The notes under the pieces are model-generated. The model ran no database searches. It was not told where the DNA came from and was given only the letters and a program-made list of their open reading frames with translations. Both the position numbers and the translations under genes were made by a program. A stretch of 64,000 bases of DNA from Brachynemurus nebulosus (Eukaryota; Arthropoda; Insecta; Neuroptera; Myrmeleontidae): the NCBI GenBank assembly GCA_035578155.1, contig JAPWDM010000008.1, positions 3,307,347 to 3,371,346 on the forward strand. Reading direction: 5' to 3'. Below are positions 12,630 through 23,545 of this stretch, piece by piece; positions within the stretch are counted from its first letter, which is position 1; every line of letters starts with the position of its first letter.

Positions 12630-13339
12630 TAAAACAAATAAAAAAAAAATAAAAAATAAAGATTTGATATAATGAAAAAAAAAAACGCCGTGAGCAGCGG
12701 AGCCCCATCACGGAAGTCGAATTGTTCCTTTCATCTTCGGTATTGAGTGTCTACAAGCGAAATATAATTGAAAGTCCACAAGCGATTTGTAATTTTGGTG
12801 GTTTCAAAACTGATGATGAGTGTCCGGTTGATCGGAGCTTTAAAAAAAGGTTTTAAGTTTTTAAGGGCTGAATCTCAGTAAATTTCAATTTTGTGCCTAT
12901 AGCAGTTAACAGGGAAAAAGCCAACACAATTCGTACGAGGGCATTTCTATCCATGCTTATCCGCCAATTGCCTTTGTGTTTTATTTTTAAATATTAAAAA
13001 AGGAACTTATCTAGTAAACTGGAAGGCTTTTATGAAGATATTTTTTCTTTCCAAAAAAATCCAAAATTTCTATTTTATAAATAATAAATAATAAAAATCC
13101 AAAATTCCTAATTTATAAATAAACAGTGACTTTAATAACATTTTCAAATTACTTAATATGTATGTATTTCATTTATTAAAAAATTGTATTAACTTTTTTT
13201 TTAATTTTTTAAAATTACTATTCGCCTACTTGTATTTAGAATAAAAGTAATGCATTTAAAACACATTTAAAGCATTCAATTCCGATGTAAAAATGGAAGA
13301 AGTGGGGGAAAAGTAATGTGAACTCCCTAAAAGCTACTA

Positions 13340-14160
13340 GCTGGATACTAATTGAATACACGTACAAAATTTCAGCCCTCTAGGTTTCCTTATGGAGTCT
13401 CTAGACGTGTTAGAAAACAAGCAAAAAAATTAAGGAAATATTGGCGTAAAAATCGTGGGGGTAAGGGTTAAAAGTTGAAACCCCCCAAAAACAGTGTCTG
13501 GCTATTAGCTTAACCTGTACACCAAATTTCAGCCCTCTAGGTTTATTTGGGGAGATTTTGACCCGAACGAAACTGTTAAAAAACAAGAAAAATCATGTTG
13601 TTCTTTTGGGTATAAAAATGGTGGGGGTAGGGGTTAAAAGTTGAGACCCCCAAAAGGCACCCCCTTGATACTAACTCAATCCGAATACAAAATTTCAGCC
13701 CTCTAGGTTTATTTGGGTGACCTGTGCGAGTGGTACAAACTTCGAAAACGTCGAAAATGCATGAAATTGTAGCTTAAAAATGAGGGAGGTGGGGGTAAAA
13801 TATTAAAACCTCCAAAAAGCACAACCTAGGTACGAACTTTATCAACACACCAAATTTCAACCCTCTACGTTAAATCTGGGGGGCTGGGGGCCTGTTAGAT
13901 CCAGCGAAAATCGTTTTTCCCCCCTCTACTCCCACCAAATCATCCTAGGAAGCTGAATTTTGGATATGTTGTAGATAATTGACCGAAACATTATTTAAAA
14001 CCGGTTTGGAAAAGTTTTATTGCTTTTCCGCCCCCCACCACCCCCTTAAAGGTCGGGTCAGAAAAACAATATGCCCAAAATTTGACCCCATTTTGATAGT
14101 ATGAAGTGCCTCGAAAATGAGCCCCATTTACCAAATTTCATCTCTTAACTTCCATAGGGG
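13340..14160. repeat. Diverged tandem repeat, about 160-bp unit
   Basis: A phrase like CCAAATTTCAGCCCTCTAGG recurs at about 13372, 13530, 13693 and 13851, with a weaker copy near 14128. Each copy is followed by a G-rich GGGGGTAGGGG-type segment and then CCCCCAAAA. Units differ by many substitutions, so the array is old. It is unusually GC-rich for this window. There are no open frames. It may be a decayed satellite or the tandem interior of a transposon. Confidence 0.65.
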
Positions 14161-14189
14161 GGCCCTACACAAATTAAAAGGTGGCGGGA

Positions 14190-14202
<13 letters not shown>

Positions 14203-14254
<52 letters not shown>
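14203..14254. repeat. (TA)n microsatellite
   Basis: A TA tract of about 50 bp following an AAATATAAATA run at the edge of the GC-rich tandem repeat. Confidence 0.9.
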
Positions 14255-14269
<15 letters not shown>

Positions 14270-14479
14270 CAGACATTTTTTTTTCTACATATTTGTGTTC
14301 TACGGGTCCGAAAATGGATAGCGCCCCTACTCTCGCCTCTCGCAGTTCTTATCGTATAGACTGTATAAGTCTAATTTTTCGGAGAAAATTCGACTAAAAA
14401 ATGTGCACGTATGTGGACAAAATAACGTGTCAGGACTTGATTACTTTGTTACTGATGAGACTGTCCGGACTCAAGAGAA

Positions 14480-14620
14480 TATTCCTGTGTCACCTCCATG
14501 TTCTAGAGAGCAGGGTCAAGTATTACCGAACGTTACCGATGTAACGTTCGGTATACATCGTATACATACCCTCACCCTTCTCTCTAGAACATGGAAAGTG
14601 AGATACAAATATACAATCAA
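14480..14620. repeat. Foldback of the GTTCGGTATACATCG family
   Basis: Inverted arms containing CCATGTTCTAGAGAG and its complement surround a central palindrome, ACCGAACGTTAC...GTAACGTTCGGT. The right arm matches words at 9020-9100 and 44190-44260, so this is a third, deleted member of the same family. Confidence 0.6.
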
Positions 14621-14634
14621 AAGCAAACCAAATG

Positions 14635-14886
14635 AAGGGGTCAGTGCAAAAAGTTGTTAAGTCCACTTTTTACCGTTATTGAGTTATTTACTGCCATCTG
14701 TCCCATTTTGTCCGCACTATCGCATGGTCTGTTCAAATTTGTATAAAGAAGTCGGTAACTGGTCGTTTTTGCATATTTTTGAATATGAGCTGGTGTTCAT
14801 TTCAGTGCAAGAAGTTGAATGTGCCCGCGACGTAGACCGCGACAAGAAGTAGAATGTGACTTAGCAACTTTTTGCACTGACCCCTT
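14635..14886. mobile_element. MITE with AAGGGGTCAGTGCAAAAAG ends
   Basis: The inverted ends (AAGGGGTCAGTGCAAAAAG and its complement) are near-perfect over more than 20 bp. They are flanked by a 6-bp direct repeat, CAAATG, on both sides. The 252-bp interior is non-coding. The duplication length does not clearly settle the superfamily. Confidence 0.75.
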
Positions 14887-14983
14887 CAAATGTGTTTCAA
14901 AACAAACACAAATTGATTTAAAACGAGCACAAGCAGCTTGAGCTTACGCCAATACGAATCGGCTCATCGTCTTTTACACAAGC

Positions 14984-15438
14984 TGTTGGAATATAGTACA
15001 TTTATATTGGCTGTGAATATTTTTATTGTACGGTTTTTGTTTAGTTGTAAACATTGAGGAGAAAATCGACTAGAGAGAATGCTGTGTATTACAAATACAT
15101 TAAGAAATTGAAACAAAAAAACTGACTGATGGGATTACTTTAATGGCGATAAAACCATTAATTTAATGGTTTATCTAATATTTATACACAAGTCTCCGTG
15201 GTTACAAGTTGGGCTTACTAAAATGGAGTCAAAATTTAATGCCTGTGGTATCTCTAGGAAACATATTATGTTAATATGTTCGATTCAGTGCTCAGTGGTT
15301 GTAAATAGATGTTCAGTTGTTATATAATAATAAAAGGGTGTTAATTTCTGTAATGAAAAATGTTGTAATTAAAAAGGATAAATAAAGAAATAAATTAAGA
15401 TTATTAATTAAAAAAAAGTTTAATTTATTATATTAACA
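14984..15438 (+). mobile_element. Solo-LTR-like element interrupted by a 250-bp repeat
   Basis: The sequence starts TGTTGGAATATA and ends TATTAACA, and aligns with the intact solo LTR at 61919-62116 except for about 250 extra bp. The extra piece is the interspersed repeat at 15053-15298. The flanking 5-mers (CAAGC and CAGCC) do not match, so this copy is older than the one at 61919. Confidence 0.65.
15053..15298 (+). mobile_element. 250-bp interspersed repeat, copy 2
   Basis: The segment is present inside the LTR at 14984-15438 and absent from the LTR at 61919-62116, so it is an insertion. It matches 601-878 (reverse) and 28365-28595. No reading frame is seen. Confidence 0.65.
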
Positions 15439-16616
15439 CAGCCCATGCTACATTTGAGTCCAAAATAAGCTTTTTTGCGCATTTCGCCAATTACGTCATG
15501 ATACGTCACATATTTTAATTTTTAGAAAAAGACAGCATTACAATTACTCACAGAACAAATAGAACGAATATAACTGTCTCTTTTCTGCAATCACTTATGT
15601 GGAAGTATGTGCATCTTAGGCTGCTTAGGTGTCAGTTGCTCAGTACCCGTCGTTCAGTGTAAGTCAGTCAAACAACAATAAATTTGATTGTTGAACCGGC
15701 ACAAGTAGCGTTGTAGTATCACACACATCACATACATGTATGTGAACCAAAGGTCACGTGACGGCTATCACCACTCACACAAACAGAGTTTACCGCACAA
15801 ATACAAAGTAAACACCATGCACGTATACAACATATTTTCTATCTTAAGTGGTTACACAGGTTCCAGTAGTATTGGCTGGGTGCATGATGCCAACGACATC
15901 TATAGTATACATTTTCTCATGCTATTAAATAATGGTAACCGTGGAAATAAATTTAAAATATTTTCAAAAAAACCGTAAAATCTGAATTCATATATTTGTT
16001 ATTTACAATTATTTTTTTTTATAAATAAATTTGAACAATTTGAGGTATAAAATACTGGATGAAGTATAATAGTTGTATTAATAAAGTATTTAAACAATTT
16101 TCGACGTTAACATGGATATAATTATCAAGACAGTATTTCCTTCCAACCCCGGACTATGCAGAGGAAGAAGTTGCTGGTGATGGTGAAGCACGTCAGGGAA
16201 ATTCGAAAATTAAGAAATGCTGACATAAGTCATTTAGCTGAATGTACAGTCATACATAAAGCAAACATCAATAACTTCTTATGAAACATCATTGCATGTG
16301 AGTTTAAAATATCTCAAATATTTTTAATTCTGTATTTATGGATTGACGTGTAGACGTTAATACGTTGACAGATAAATAAGGAACGACATATTAGTGGCAA
16401 TTGCGTTTATAATCAAAGTGGATCAATGTATTATATTTTTATTTAATATTTTTTATTACACTATAAACACATATGAGCATGTATTATTGCCTATTTTCTC
16501 CACTACTCACGCTGCAATCGATTTAGTTATCCCCACCATATACTACGCACCCTGCCAATAGAAATATGTATTTTCTCTCTAGATGCTCTATGCAATTACT
16601 TATTGTAATATTTATA
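15439..16616. other. Non-coding stretch with one repeat shared with 53.7 kb
   Basis: A short segment around 15575-15625 (TCTCTTTTCTGCAATCA, then TATGTGCAT) recurs at about 53680-53720, so it belongs to an interspersed repeat. The rest shows no supportable gene or element. Confidence 0.4.
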
Positions 16617-16803
16617 TAGTCCGAGTTTTTTGAGAGTTACCATTTTTATTACAGCCAAACCGTTGATAAGAGCTAAGAGCTAAAAATATCCTGACAATAG
16701 CAATCGTTGCCCCCGTCGATATCTGCAACTCTTATTTGAACAATTTCTCAATTAAATCAACGGTTTGGTTGTAGTAAAAATGGCAACTCTCAAAAAACTC
16801 AAG

Positions 16804-16806
<3 letters not shown>
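16617..16806. mobile_element. MITE with GAGTTTTTTGAGAG ends, TA duplication
   Basis: Inverted repeats of about 45 bp (AGTTTTTTGAGAGTT at the left, its complement at the right, then the CAAACCGTTGA region) are flanked by TA. The right edge runs into a (TA)n tract. A relative lies at about 37200-37462. Both copies lie a few hundred bases downstream of a zinc-finger gene (B and D). Confidence 0.75.

Positions 16807-16892
<86 letters not shown>
16807..16892. repeat. (TA)n microsatellite
   Basis: A pure TA tract bordering the MITE at 16617-16806. Confidence 0.95.
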
Positions 16893-16895
<3 letters not shown>

Positions 16896-17054
16896 CGCCA
16901 ATTACGTCATCAAGATCTGCGCGTCGGCGTACCTATTTTAATCTACCTCGATATTAACACACGCAAGGTCGATAATGGTCATAATGGTGTTAACTATTTT
17001 ACCCAGTACATATTAAATATCACCATCGAATTGATGGTGAAAACTATAACGTGA

Positions 17055-17134
17055 AAAATGTAACACTGTGAGTTTTTTCATGTGATTTTAAATGACTCGA
17101 ATCAATGAATGTTTTAGAACATATTTTTACATTT
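17055..17134 (-). pseudogene. Lost fourteenth finger of gene B
   Basis: Immediately after the stop codon of gene B the sequence continues as a recognisable finger (C-S-K-T-F-I-D-S-S-H-L-K-S-H-E-K-T-H-S). Two changes explain the loss: the Tyr codon of the linker (TAC in most copies) is TAG here, and there is one extra base between the two cysteine codons. Downstream flank at 16970-17075 matches flank at 56262-56366 beyond gene F, so it is the ancestral 3' end of the family. Confidence 0.7.
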
Positions 17135-18916
17135 CTATGATTTTTCACCACTGTGAATTACTTCATGCCTTCTTAAAGTACTGGATTGATTAAATGTTTT
17201 AGAACACACATTACATTTATATGACCTTTCACCACTATGTATTATTTCATGTCTTTTTAACTGACCTGAAGTAGTAAATGTTTTAGAACACACATTACAT
17301 TCATATGACCTTTCACCACTGTGTATTATTTCATGTGTTTTTAAATGACCTGAAGTAGTAAATGTTTTAGAACATATGTTACATTCGTATGGTTTTTCAC
17401 CACTATGTATTCTTTCATGTTGTTTTAAATTACTTGAAGTAGCAAATGTTTTAGTACATATATTACACTGGTATGGTTTTTCACCACTGTGTAAACTTTC
17501 ATGTCTTTTTAAATGACTTGAAGTAATAAATGTTTTAGTACATATATTACACTGGTATGGTTTTTCACCACGGTGTAAACTTTCATGTCTTTTTAAATGA
17601 CTCGAACTAATGAATGTTTTAGAACACACATTACATTCATATTGCCTTTCACCACTGTGTATCATTTCATGTCGTTTTAAATCAGTTGAAGTAACAAATC
17701 CTTTAGAACATACACTACACTGATATGGTTTTTCACCACTGTGTATCATTTTATGTAATTTTAAAGCATGCGACTGACTAAATGTTTTGGTACATATGTT
17801 ACATTTGTATGGTCTTTCACCACTGTGAGTTCTTTCATGTCTTTTTAAATGACCTGAGTCAGTAAATGTTTTAGTACATATATTACACTGGTATGATTTT
17901 TCACCACTGTGAATTTTTTCATGTGCTTTTAAATAACTCGAACTAATGAATGTTTTAGAACACACATTACATTCGTATGGCCTTTCATCACTGTGAATTT
18001 TTTCATGTCTTTTTAAACCACTTGAAGTAACAAATGCTTTCGAACATACATTACACTGGTATGGTTTTTCACCACTGTGAAATCTGGTATGTTTTCTTAA
18101 ATATCTTGAATCACTAAATGTTTTAAAACATATATTACAAGACAGTTTTTCAAGTCTTTCAGCACTGTGAACTCTTTCATGCATCTTTAAATAATATGCA
18201 GTAGTAAATGTGTAATTACATGTATCACACTGAAATAGTTTTTCGTCAACACTTGCAATCTCATGTTTTGTTAAATCTGTTGAATGTTCTTCATCTACTT
18301 CATCTTCTTCAATTTTCATTTGTAAGTCTGTAAGGTCTTTTTTATCTGTCAAACTATCATTTTCTTGGGCCAATTTAATTGGTTCAAAAACTTTTGTTTC
18401 TGTTGATAACACTAAATTATTTTCAAACGCTTCATCATTTTCCATTTTAATTTCAAATTTACAATCAATTTCATGGCCCGATTCATTCATTTCATCTTTT
18501 TCCACTTTAGTTTCAAATGTGTGAAAATTTTCATGGATCGGTCTAATCACTTCATCTTTCTCCACTTTAATTTCAAATTTACTATCAATTTCATTGATTG
18601 ATTGATTCATTTCATTTTTTTCCACTTTAATTTCAAATGTGTGGAAATTTTCATGGCTCGGTCTAATCACTTCATCTTTCTCCACTTTAATTTCAAATTT
18701 ACTATTAATTTCATAGCCCGATTCATTCATTTCATTTTTTTCCACTTTAATTTCAAATGTGTGAAAATTTTCATGGCTCGGTCTAATCAGTTCATCTTTC
18801 TCCACTTTAATTTTATTATTTGTATGGTCAGTTTCATGGACCGGTTCATTCACTTCATCTTTATCTACTTTAATTAAAACTGTATGAAAACCGAATTCAT
18901 TGACCGAATTCTCCAT
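17135..18916 (-). CDS. Zinc-finger gene B, intronless, 13 C2H2 fingers
   Basis: A single 593-residue frame starts MENSVNEFGF. Residues 1 to about 220 are acidic and hold about nine I/M/T-K-x-E/D motifs (IKVDKDEV, four of the EIKVEK type, MKIEEDEV and others). The module from [11 protein letters not shown] to the next EIKVEKDEV is repeated about three times with period near 38 residues. Thirteen C2H2 fingers follow, with SGEKPY/SGERSY linkers; the linker between fingers 1 and 2 is irregular (AERLEKLS). In its paralogues a phase-0 intron separates the acidic exon from the fingers. Here ...LTDLQ runs straight into MKIEEDEV, so the intron and about 20 flanking codons are gone in frame. This is a deletion, not a clean retrocopy. 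The protein is a putative nuclear DNA-binding factor of unknown target. Confidence 0.9.
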   Translation of the reverse strand: MENSVNEFGFHTVLIKVDKDEVNEPVHETDHTNNKIKVEKDELIRPSHENFHTFEIKVEKNEMNESGYEINSKFEIKVEKDEVIRPSHENFHTFEIKVEKNEMNQSINEIDSKFEIKVEKDEVIRPIHENFHTFETKVEKDEMNESGHEIDCKFEIKMENDEAFENNLVLSTETKVFEPIKLAQENDSLTDKKDLTDLQMKIEEDEVDEEHSTDLTKHEIASVDEKLFQCDTCNYTFTTAYYLKMHERVHSAERLEKLSCNICFKTFSDSRYLRKHTRFHSGEKPYQCNVCSKAFVTSSGLKRHEKIHSDERPYECNVCSKTFISSSYLKAHEKIHSGEKSYQCNICTKTFTDSGHLKRHERTHSGERPYKCNICTKTFSQSHALKLHKMIHSGEKPYQCSVCSKGFVTSTDLKRHEMIHSGERQYECNVCSKTFISSSHLKRHESLHRGEKPYQCNICTKTFITSSHLKRHESLHSGEKPYQCNICTKTFATSSNLKQHERIHSGEKPYECNICSKTFTTSGHLKTHEIIHSGERSYECNVCSKTFTTSGQLKRHEIIHSGERSYKCNVCSKTFNQSSTLRRHEVIHSGEKS

Positions 18917-19030
18917 TTCAGATTTCCGTTTCTGTAGAGTTTAATTACAATACCTACTAAAATTTAAAATTACACAATCTTTAAAATGTCTGCCGACGTC
19001 GCCGAGGTTACATGCACATCTGTCACGTCT
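18917..19030 (-). promoter_or_regulatory. Conserved 5' flank of gene B
   Basis: The leader reads GAAATCTGAAATGG around the start, preceded by an A/T-rich block and a GCAGACATTT word. The same order is found 5' of genes D (38979-39084), E (50098-50170) and F (59070-59165). Conservation outside the coding region suggests a shared core promoter and 5' UTR, though shared descent alone could explain it. No TATA box can be singled out in such AT-rich DNA. A hAT-like element interrupts the region at 19039. Confidence 0.5.
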
Positions 19031-19038
19031 GTCACACG

Positions 19039-20088
19039 CAGTGTCGCCAGATTTTAAATCGACATATTACTACAGAAGAGGGTAGAAAAATACTATTTAT
19101 TACTACTCCCACAGCAAAAAATACTACCTTATTACTACACTGGCGGCGCTGGAGTCTTTGAATATTAGAGGTAGAATCTGACAAATTCTGGCGATAAAAT
19201 ATGATATTTAAAAAAAAAAGAATGATTTAACGCCATCTGTAGACTTTTCGATTATTTATGGATTTTCAAATTGTATTTAGAATACTTTTAATAATATTTT
19301 TGTTAATTATAAAACTTAAATTCGATGTATTTTTAATCAATAAACAATCATTTCGGTAATTTCAAAGAAATAAGGCTATCTATAAATTCGATTAAAAATT
19401 ATAAAACAAAATTTATAAAACACTCGTAAGGATTTTGTATCCACAAAAAAAATGATATGTGTAATAGGAAGATTTATAATGAATCTATTGATACGGTACT
19501 TGACAGAAAACCATTTATATATGTATGTAAGTGCCTTGTTTTTGAATATCATAATATATCAGTCATTTTTTTTGTATTTTTATTTTTGATAAATTTTGTA
19601 ACAATTAACGACTTTCAAAATAAGGGAAATAAATTATAAAAATGATTACTATTGTTTTTTTCTTTTTTTTTTATTATGAGCTTATCTAACCTTATTAAGA
19701 AATATTTTTTAGTATTTCCAAATTTGCAAAAATTAAGGAATTTTTCGTATTCCTATAATTATTTGCCATTTTTTACTTTTTACAATACTTCCGCAGCTAC
19801 TTTAAGATTAATTACTCCTCTGCAAATAAAATAAAAAATATCCAGATCAAAAATATCCAAATCATAAATGTGTAAATTTTTAAATATATTCGAAAAAATA
19901 CCGCTAAAATACTATATTTTTTAAAAAATACTACTAAAATACTACATTTTTTTTAAAATACTACTAAAATTCTACATTATTACCAAAATACTACTAAAAT
20001 ACTACAATACTACGTCATTACTACAACCTAAATCTGGCGGTTAAATATTACTACGGTAGTAATGAAAATACTACATATGGCGACACTG
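19039..20088. mobile_element. hAT-like element, 8-bp target duplication
   Basis: The ends CAGTGTCGCCA and its complement are inverted and flanked by a perfect 8-bp duplication, GTCACACG. CAGTG starts and 8-bp duplications are typical of hAT elements. Both subterminal regions carry repeats of TACTAC (at about 19065-19135 and 19900-20075), plausible transposase-binding sites. There is no transposase. The element lies about 120 bp upstream of the gene B start codon. Confidence 0.85.
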
Positions 20089-20137
20089 GTCACACGTCAC
20101 ACTGTATCCACTGTATTGGCAAGATGTATTGGCTGTA

Positions 20138-21645
20138 TAGGGACCGAGCCTGAACTATAGACGGCAGCACTGGCACCGATAGTGGCGCCTTTATGTGTCT
20201 AAAAATGAAAAATAAAAATGGTGAATGAGAAACGAGGGAAATAGAAATGAGTGTTACTATGGTGTTACTTGATTTGAATTTTTTTTTGCGTGTGTCCAGA
20301 AAGTTTTGTTTAAATATTTCAGACCTACAAGTATTTACAGTTGCCTTTGACGGCCACGCAATCAATTTTCCTGGCAAGATATGTAACGTTGAAATAGTAG
20401 CAATAATTTTTTTTTTATATTTTATATATAATACACTTAAATTAGAATAATACAAACTGGTTTTTAATTTCTTGAGTATAATGAACAATCTTGTCTTTTT
20501 GGAAACTTATTAACTTTTTACTTTCTGTAAGAGCATTTAAAAAACAATTCTACACATTACTTGTAATATCTAGGGGCATATTACCTATGGACTGACTGAG
20601 TTACAGCGCAGGAAGGTAGAATTGTAGGGGCTGCAAGTATTTCTTCAGTAAAAAATAATGAAAAGTAAAGACCAATTGTAAATCTGAATGCTCTTTAAGG
20701 CTACTCAATTTCTCCTCAAAAATTCTTTAGGATTTGTAAATACCTCCGTAATACTACGACTCAAACGTGACTGAATTCTTCAATAGAAAGCAACTTGATG
20801 GAAAACAGACTATGCAGAGTTGTATCACAGAAAATAAAAGTTCTTAGGAAAGTAATAAGAGTTTGGGTCTAAATAAATGCCTATTCTCAAGAAACGTTTT
20901 TTTATAACTAATAATATTTTAGAGCAAACATGTGAGGAAATGCCGATGGTGGGGAGTGGGATTTAATTTAAACACGCCATTGGTAACACCCATTATATTA
21001 TTATATATTTTTTTTTCATTTTTTTAGACTTTAGCTCATGAAAACCTGAATAAAAGCTTCGTTTCGGAATTAATAACATATGGATCATAACTTGCATCTT
21101 TCATTTTATTTTTTGAGGTAATTTTAATGTTAGCCTCACAGATTGAATTTAAGGTTTTCTTCACGTTAATATTAACTTGCATTTCTGTACATTTTATCCC
21201 ACCTATGTTGCTTAAATTACACATAATTTGGATTGGTAGATTCTTCGAAACATTCTTCTGTATGACAACTACTATTATGAGTTTATTATTACTGGGATAT
21301 TATATTATAATGTTATGTTAATTCTCTGATTCTGTCATGGTACAGTTGTTTGTGCGCAGTTTTTACTTACTTTTACTAAGAAAATTGGAACAACTTTTAG
21401 TACAACAATATCTTATTATGAAGTTCATACTGATATAAATCCTTCTAATAGCAATAATTGATAATACAATGAGCAAGAGCATTTCAAGCATTTTAAATAT
21501 TAAAAAAATTTAATTTGACATTTAATAACATTATAGACATGATATCCAAAATATTTAAAAGTAGTTATTTATATCTATGTCATGCCTGAAATGCTTCTCT
21601 AAATCTGACACCAGGTGGCAATAATGTCGTCAAGCTCGGTCCCTA
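20138..21645. mobile_element. Candidate element with TAGGGACCGAGC ends
   Basis: TAGGGACCGAGC at the left and its near-complement (GCTCGGTCCCTA) at the right form an inverted pair 1.5 kb apart, with a GGCGCC/GGTGGC region just inside. A target duplication is not clear (only TTGG is shared). The interior has no convincing gene. Confidence 0.4.
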
Positions 21646-22369
21646 TTGGAAAATCAAATGGAGTAGTGGTTTAATATGTAGCATAGAGATACATGGAGAG
21701 ACAACTTAAAAAATCGTTTAAAAAGTTAAATAGTCATTAAAGAAAAAGATGACAGCAGTCATTTGTATTTCTATACTATATTTTATCTTTATCTAATAAA
21801 TGACAAAATATATTTGTTAAAGGAATGCTAATTTTGAGTCAGGAATAAAAAAAGATACATATACCTTTAATGTGTTTAATGTCGTGTTGTCACACTCCTA
21901 TCAATTGTTTATGTTGGAGTTTTTGTTGTCATAGATCGCATTTGTTTACAACATACTTGCTTCAGAAATAGATACGTAGTTGGCCATCCATGTATATCAC
22001 TGATATGTACATATTTAGCCTACTGGCAATGGTTTCTTCATTCGTCATCACCATAGCCCGGACTCTATAGTGCAGGTAATAAATTATCCTGTCAAAATTG
22101 CCGAAAAAACGTATCACCATTCGTTAGAAGCGGCACATAATTTATCTATTTTTCATAGATACATTTACCAAGTTTTTCTAAATGCGCTCTATAGTTATTG
22201 TGGTAGGTATGGAAATGATGACATTCAGGTATATTTTGTTTATACAAATTGATAATTAGTACAATCTGCCAAATTAAGTTTGTAACATCACTTGCGCCAC
22301 GAACGAACAAAACTTGTATTGTCCAACTACATTTGTATTATGTAAACAAACCTATAAAAAAAACGACGG

Positions 22370-22760
22370 GTTGCACTCCGGGAGTGCCGGCAGAAATGAA
22401 AACTTGAATATTAACGTTGTGAATTTTTGATATTTTGGAATGGTTAGGGAATAATTTTGCACGAATTGCTTTAATTATCAGTATAAAAGTACTATCATTT
22501 ATGTGGTAGAATACAATATTTATTTATTGCGCTATCGTACACGGCACACCCTGCCGGAACGCTAGAAAAAGTGGACTTTTGAGTGCGCGTTTGGAGCGCT
22601 GTATCTTTTCACCTGTACAAGATAGACAGGTGCTCTCGCTGACTTTTTTGTAGAGAATTCGATTCTCTACAAAAAAGGTCTTAACACTTTTTAATGTATC
22701 TATCACCGTTTTCGCTACGTAAGCGGTGAAAGCTCAAAAAACGCTATTTATGAATTTTCA
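22370..22760. other. GC-richer module with two strong hairpins
   Basis: The module opens with a palindrome, GCACTCCGGGAGTGC, and contains TGTAGAGAATTCGATTCTCT followed by ACA, another near-perfect hairpin. Between them are GC-rich words (CACGGCACACCCTGCC, GTGCGCGTTTGGAGCGC) foreign to the surrounding AT-rich DNA. There is no long open frame. It looks like part of a mobile element or transferred segment, but I cannot name it. Confidence 0.35.
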
Positions 22761-23317
22761 ATATTGTTTAAACAATATAAAAAAACATTTCCGGGAGTTC
22801 ACATTTTGCACAAATGTTCTCTTCGGTAATCCCTACAAGAATCTCTTTTTAAAAATTTTTTATCTCTATTCTAAAATTAATGTTTAATGAGATAGGGCTT
22901 AAAATTAGTGCTATTGGAGTAAACCCGTATAATATACCTATCTGTCCTTTCGCGTTACACTGGTTTCAGTAGTATAGAGATACTACCGTTCGTTCTGTAT
23001 TCTGTACATATATGTAGTATACATATATAGCCAAATGGATATGAAAAAAACGTCCCAACATCACGGTGCAGATTTGGAAGTATTTTGTTCGTTTTGCGCA
23101 AACGCGACTTTTTTGGTGGTAATATGAACCAATCTGAACAGTAAACACGGTAAACACTAATTGATGCATCTGCGCAAAACAACTGAAGTGCCTCTACCCG
23201 ATGTCTATCCGTCTCACTTCATCGGAACCACTGCCTCTTATAGGGATTGGCCATATAGTTATAATACATATATGATTCTGTACTACTGTCTACCCTGTCT
23301 ACTGTTATGTACTGTCG

Positions 23318-23545
23318 TCTTACGAATTTTCGATCAGGTCACGTGTCCTGACGCCAGTTTAACATTTTTTACCCATTACAAAAAAAGTGTACAACGCAGT
23401 TTATTGTCTGCTCTACTGACTGTCTACTTTCCATTCGTCTTACGAATTTTTGATCAGATCTTACGAATTTTCGATCAGGTCACGTGACCTGACGCGAGTT
23501 TAACATTTTTTACCCATTACAAAAAAAGTGTACAACGCCGCTAAA
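23318..23545 (+). repeat. Direct duplication around GATCAGGTCACGTG
   Basis: CTTACGAATTTTCGATCAGG followed by TCACGTG and the next 70 bp (TTTAACATTTTTTACCCATT onward) occurs twice, about 138 bp apart. A partial third copy of the first words lies between. The CACGTG core is palindromic. It is non-coding. Confidence 0.7.

Noticed and set aside
18602..18877. Plus-strand frame rich in F, H and I
   Set aside because: It is the antisense of the repeated acidic module of gene B. The same applies to 38656-38889 opposite gene D and to 173-355 opposite gene A exon 1.
23318..23545. Palindromic GGTCACGTGACC as a regulatory E-box pair
   Set aside because: It lies in a local direct duplication with no gene nearby; the CACGTG core alone is weak evidence.
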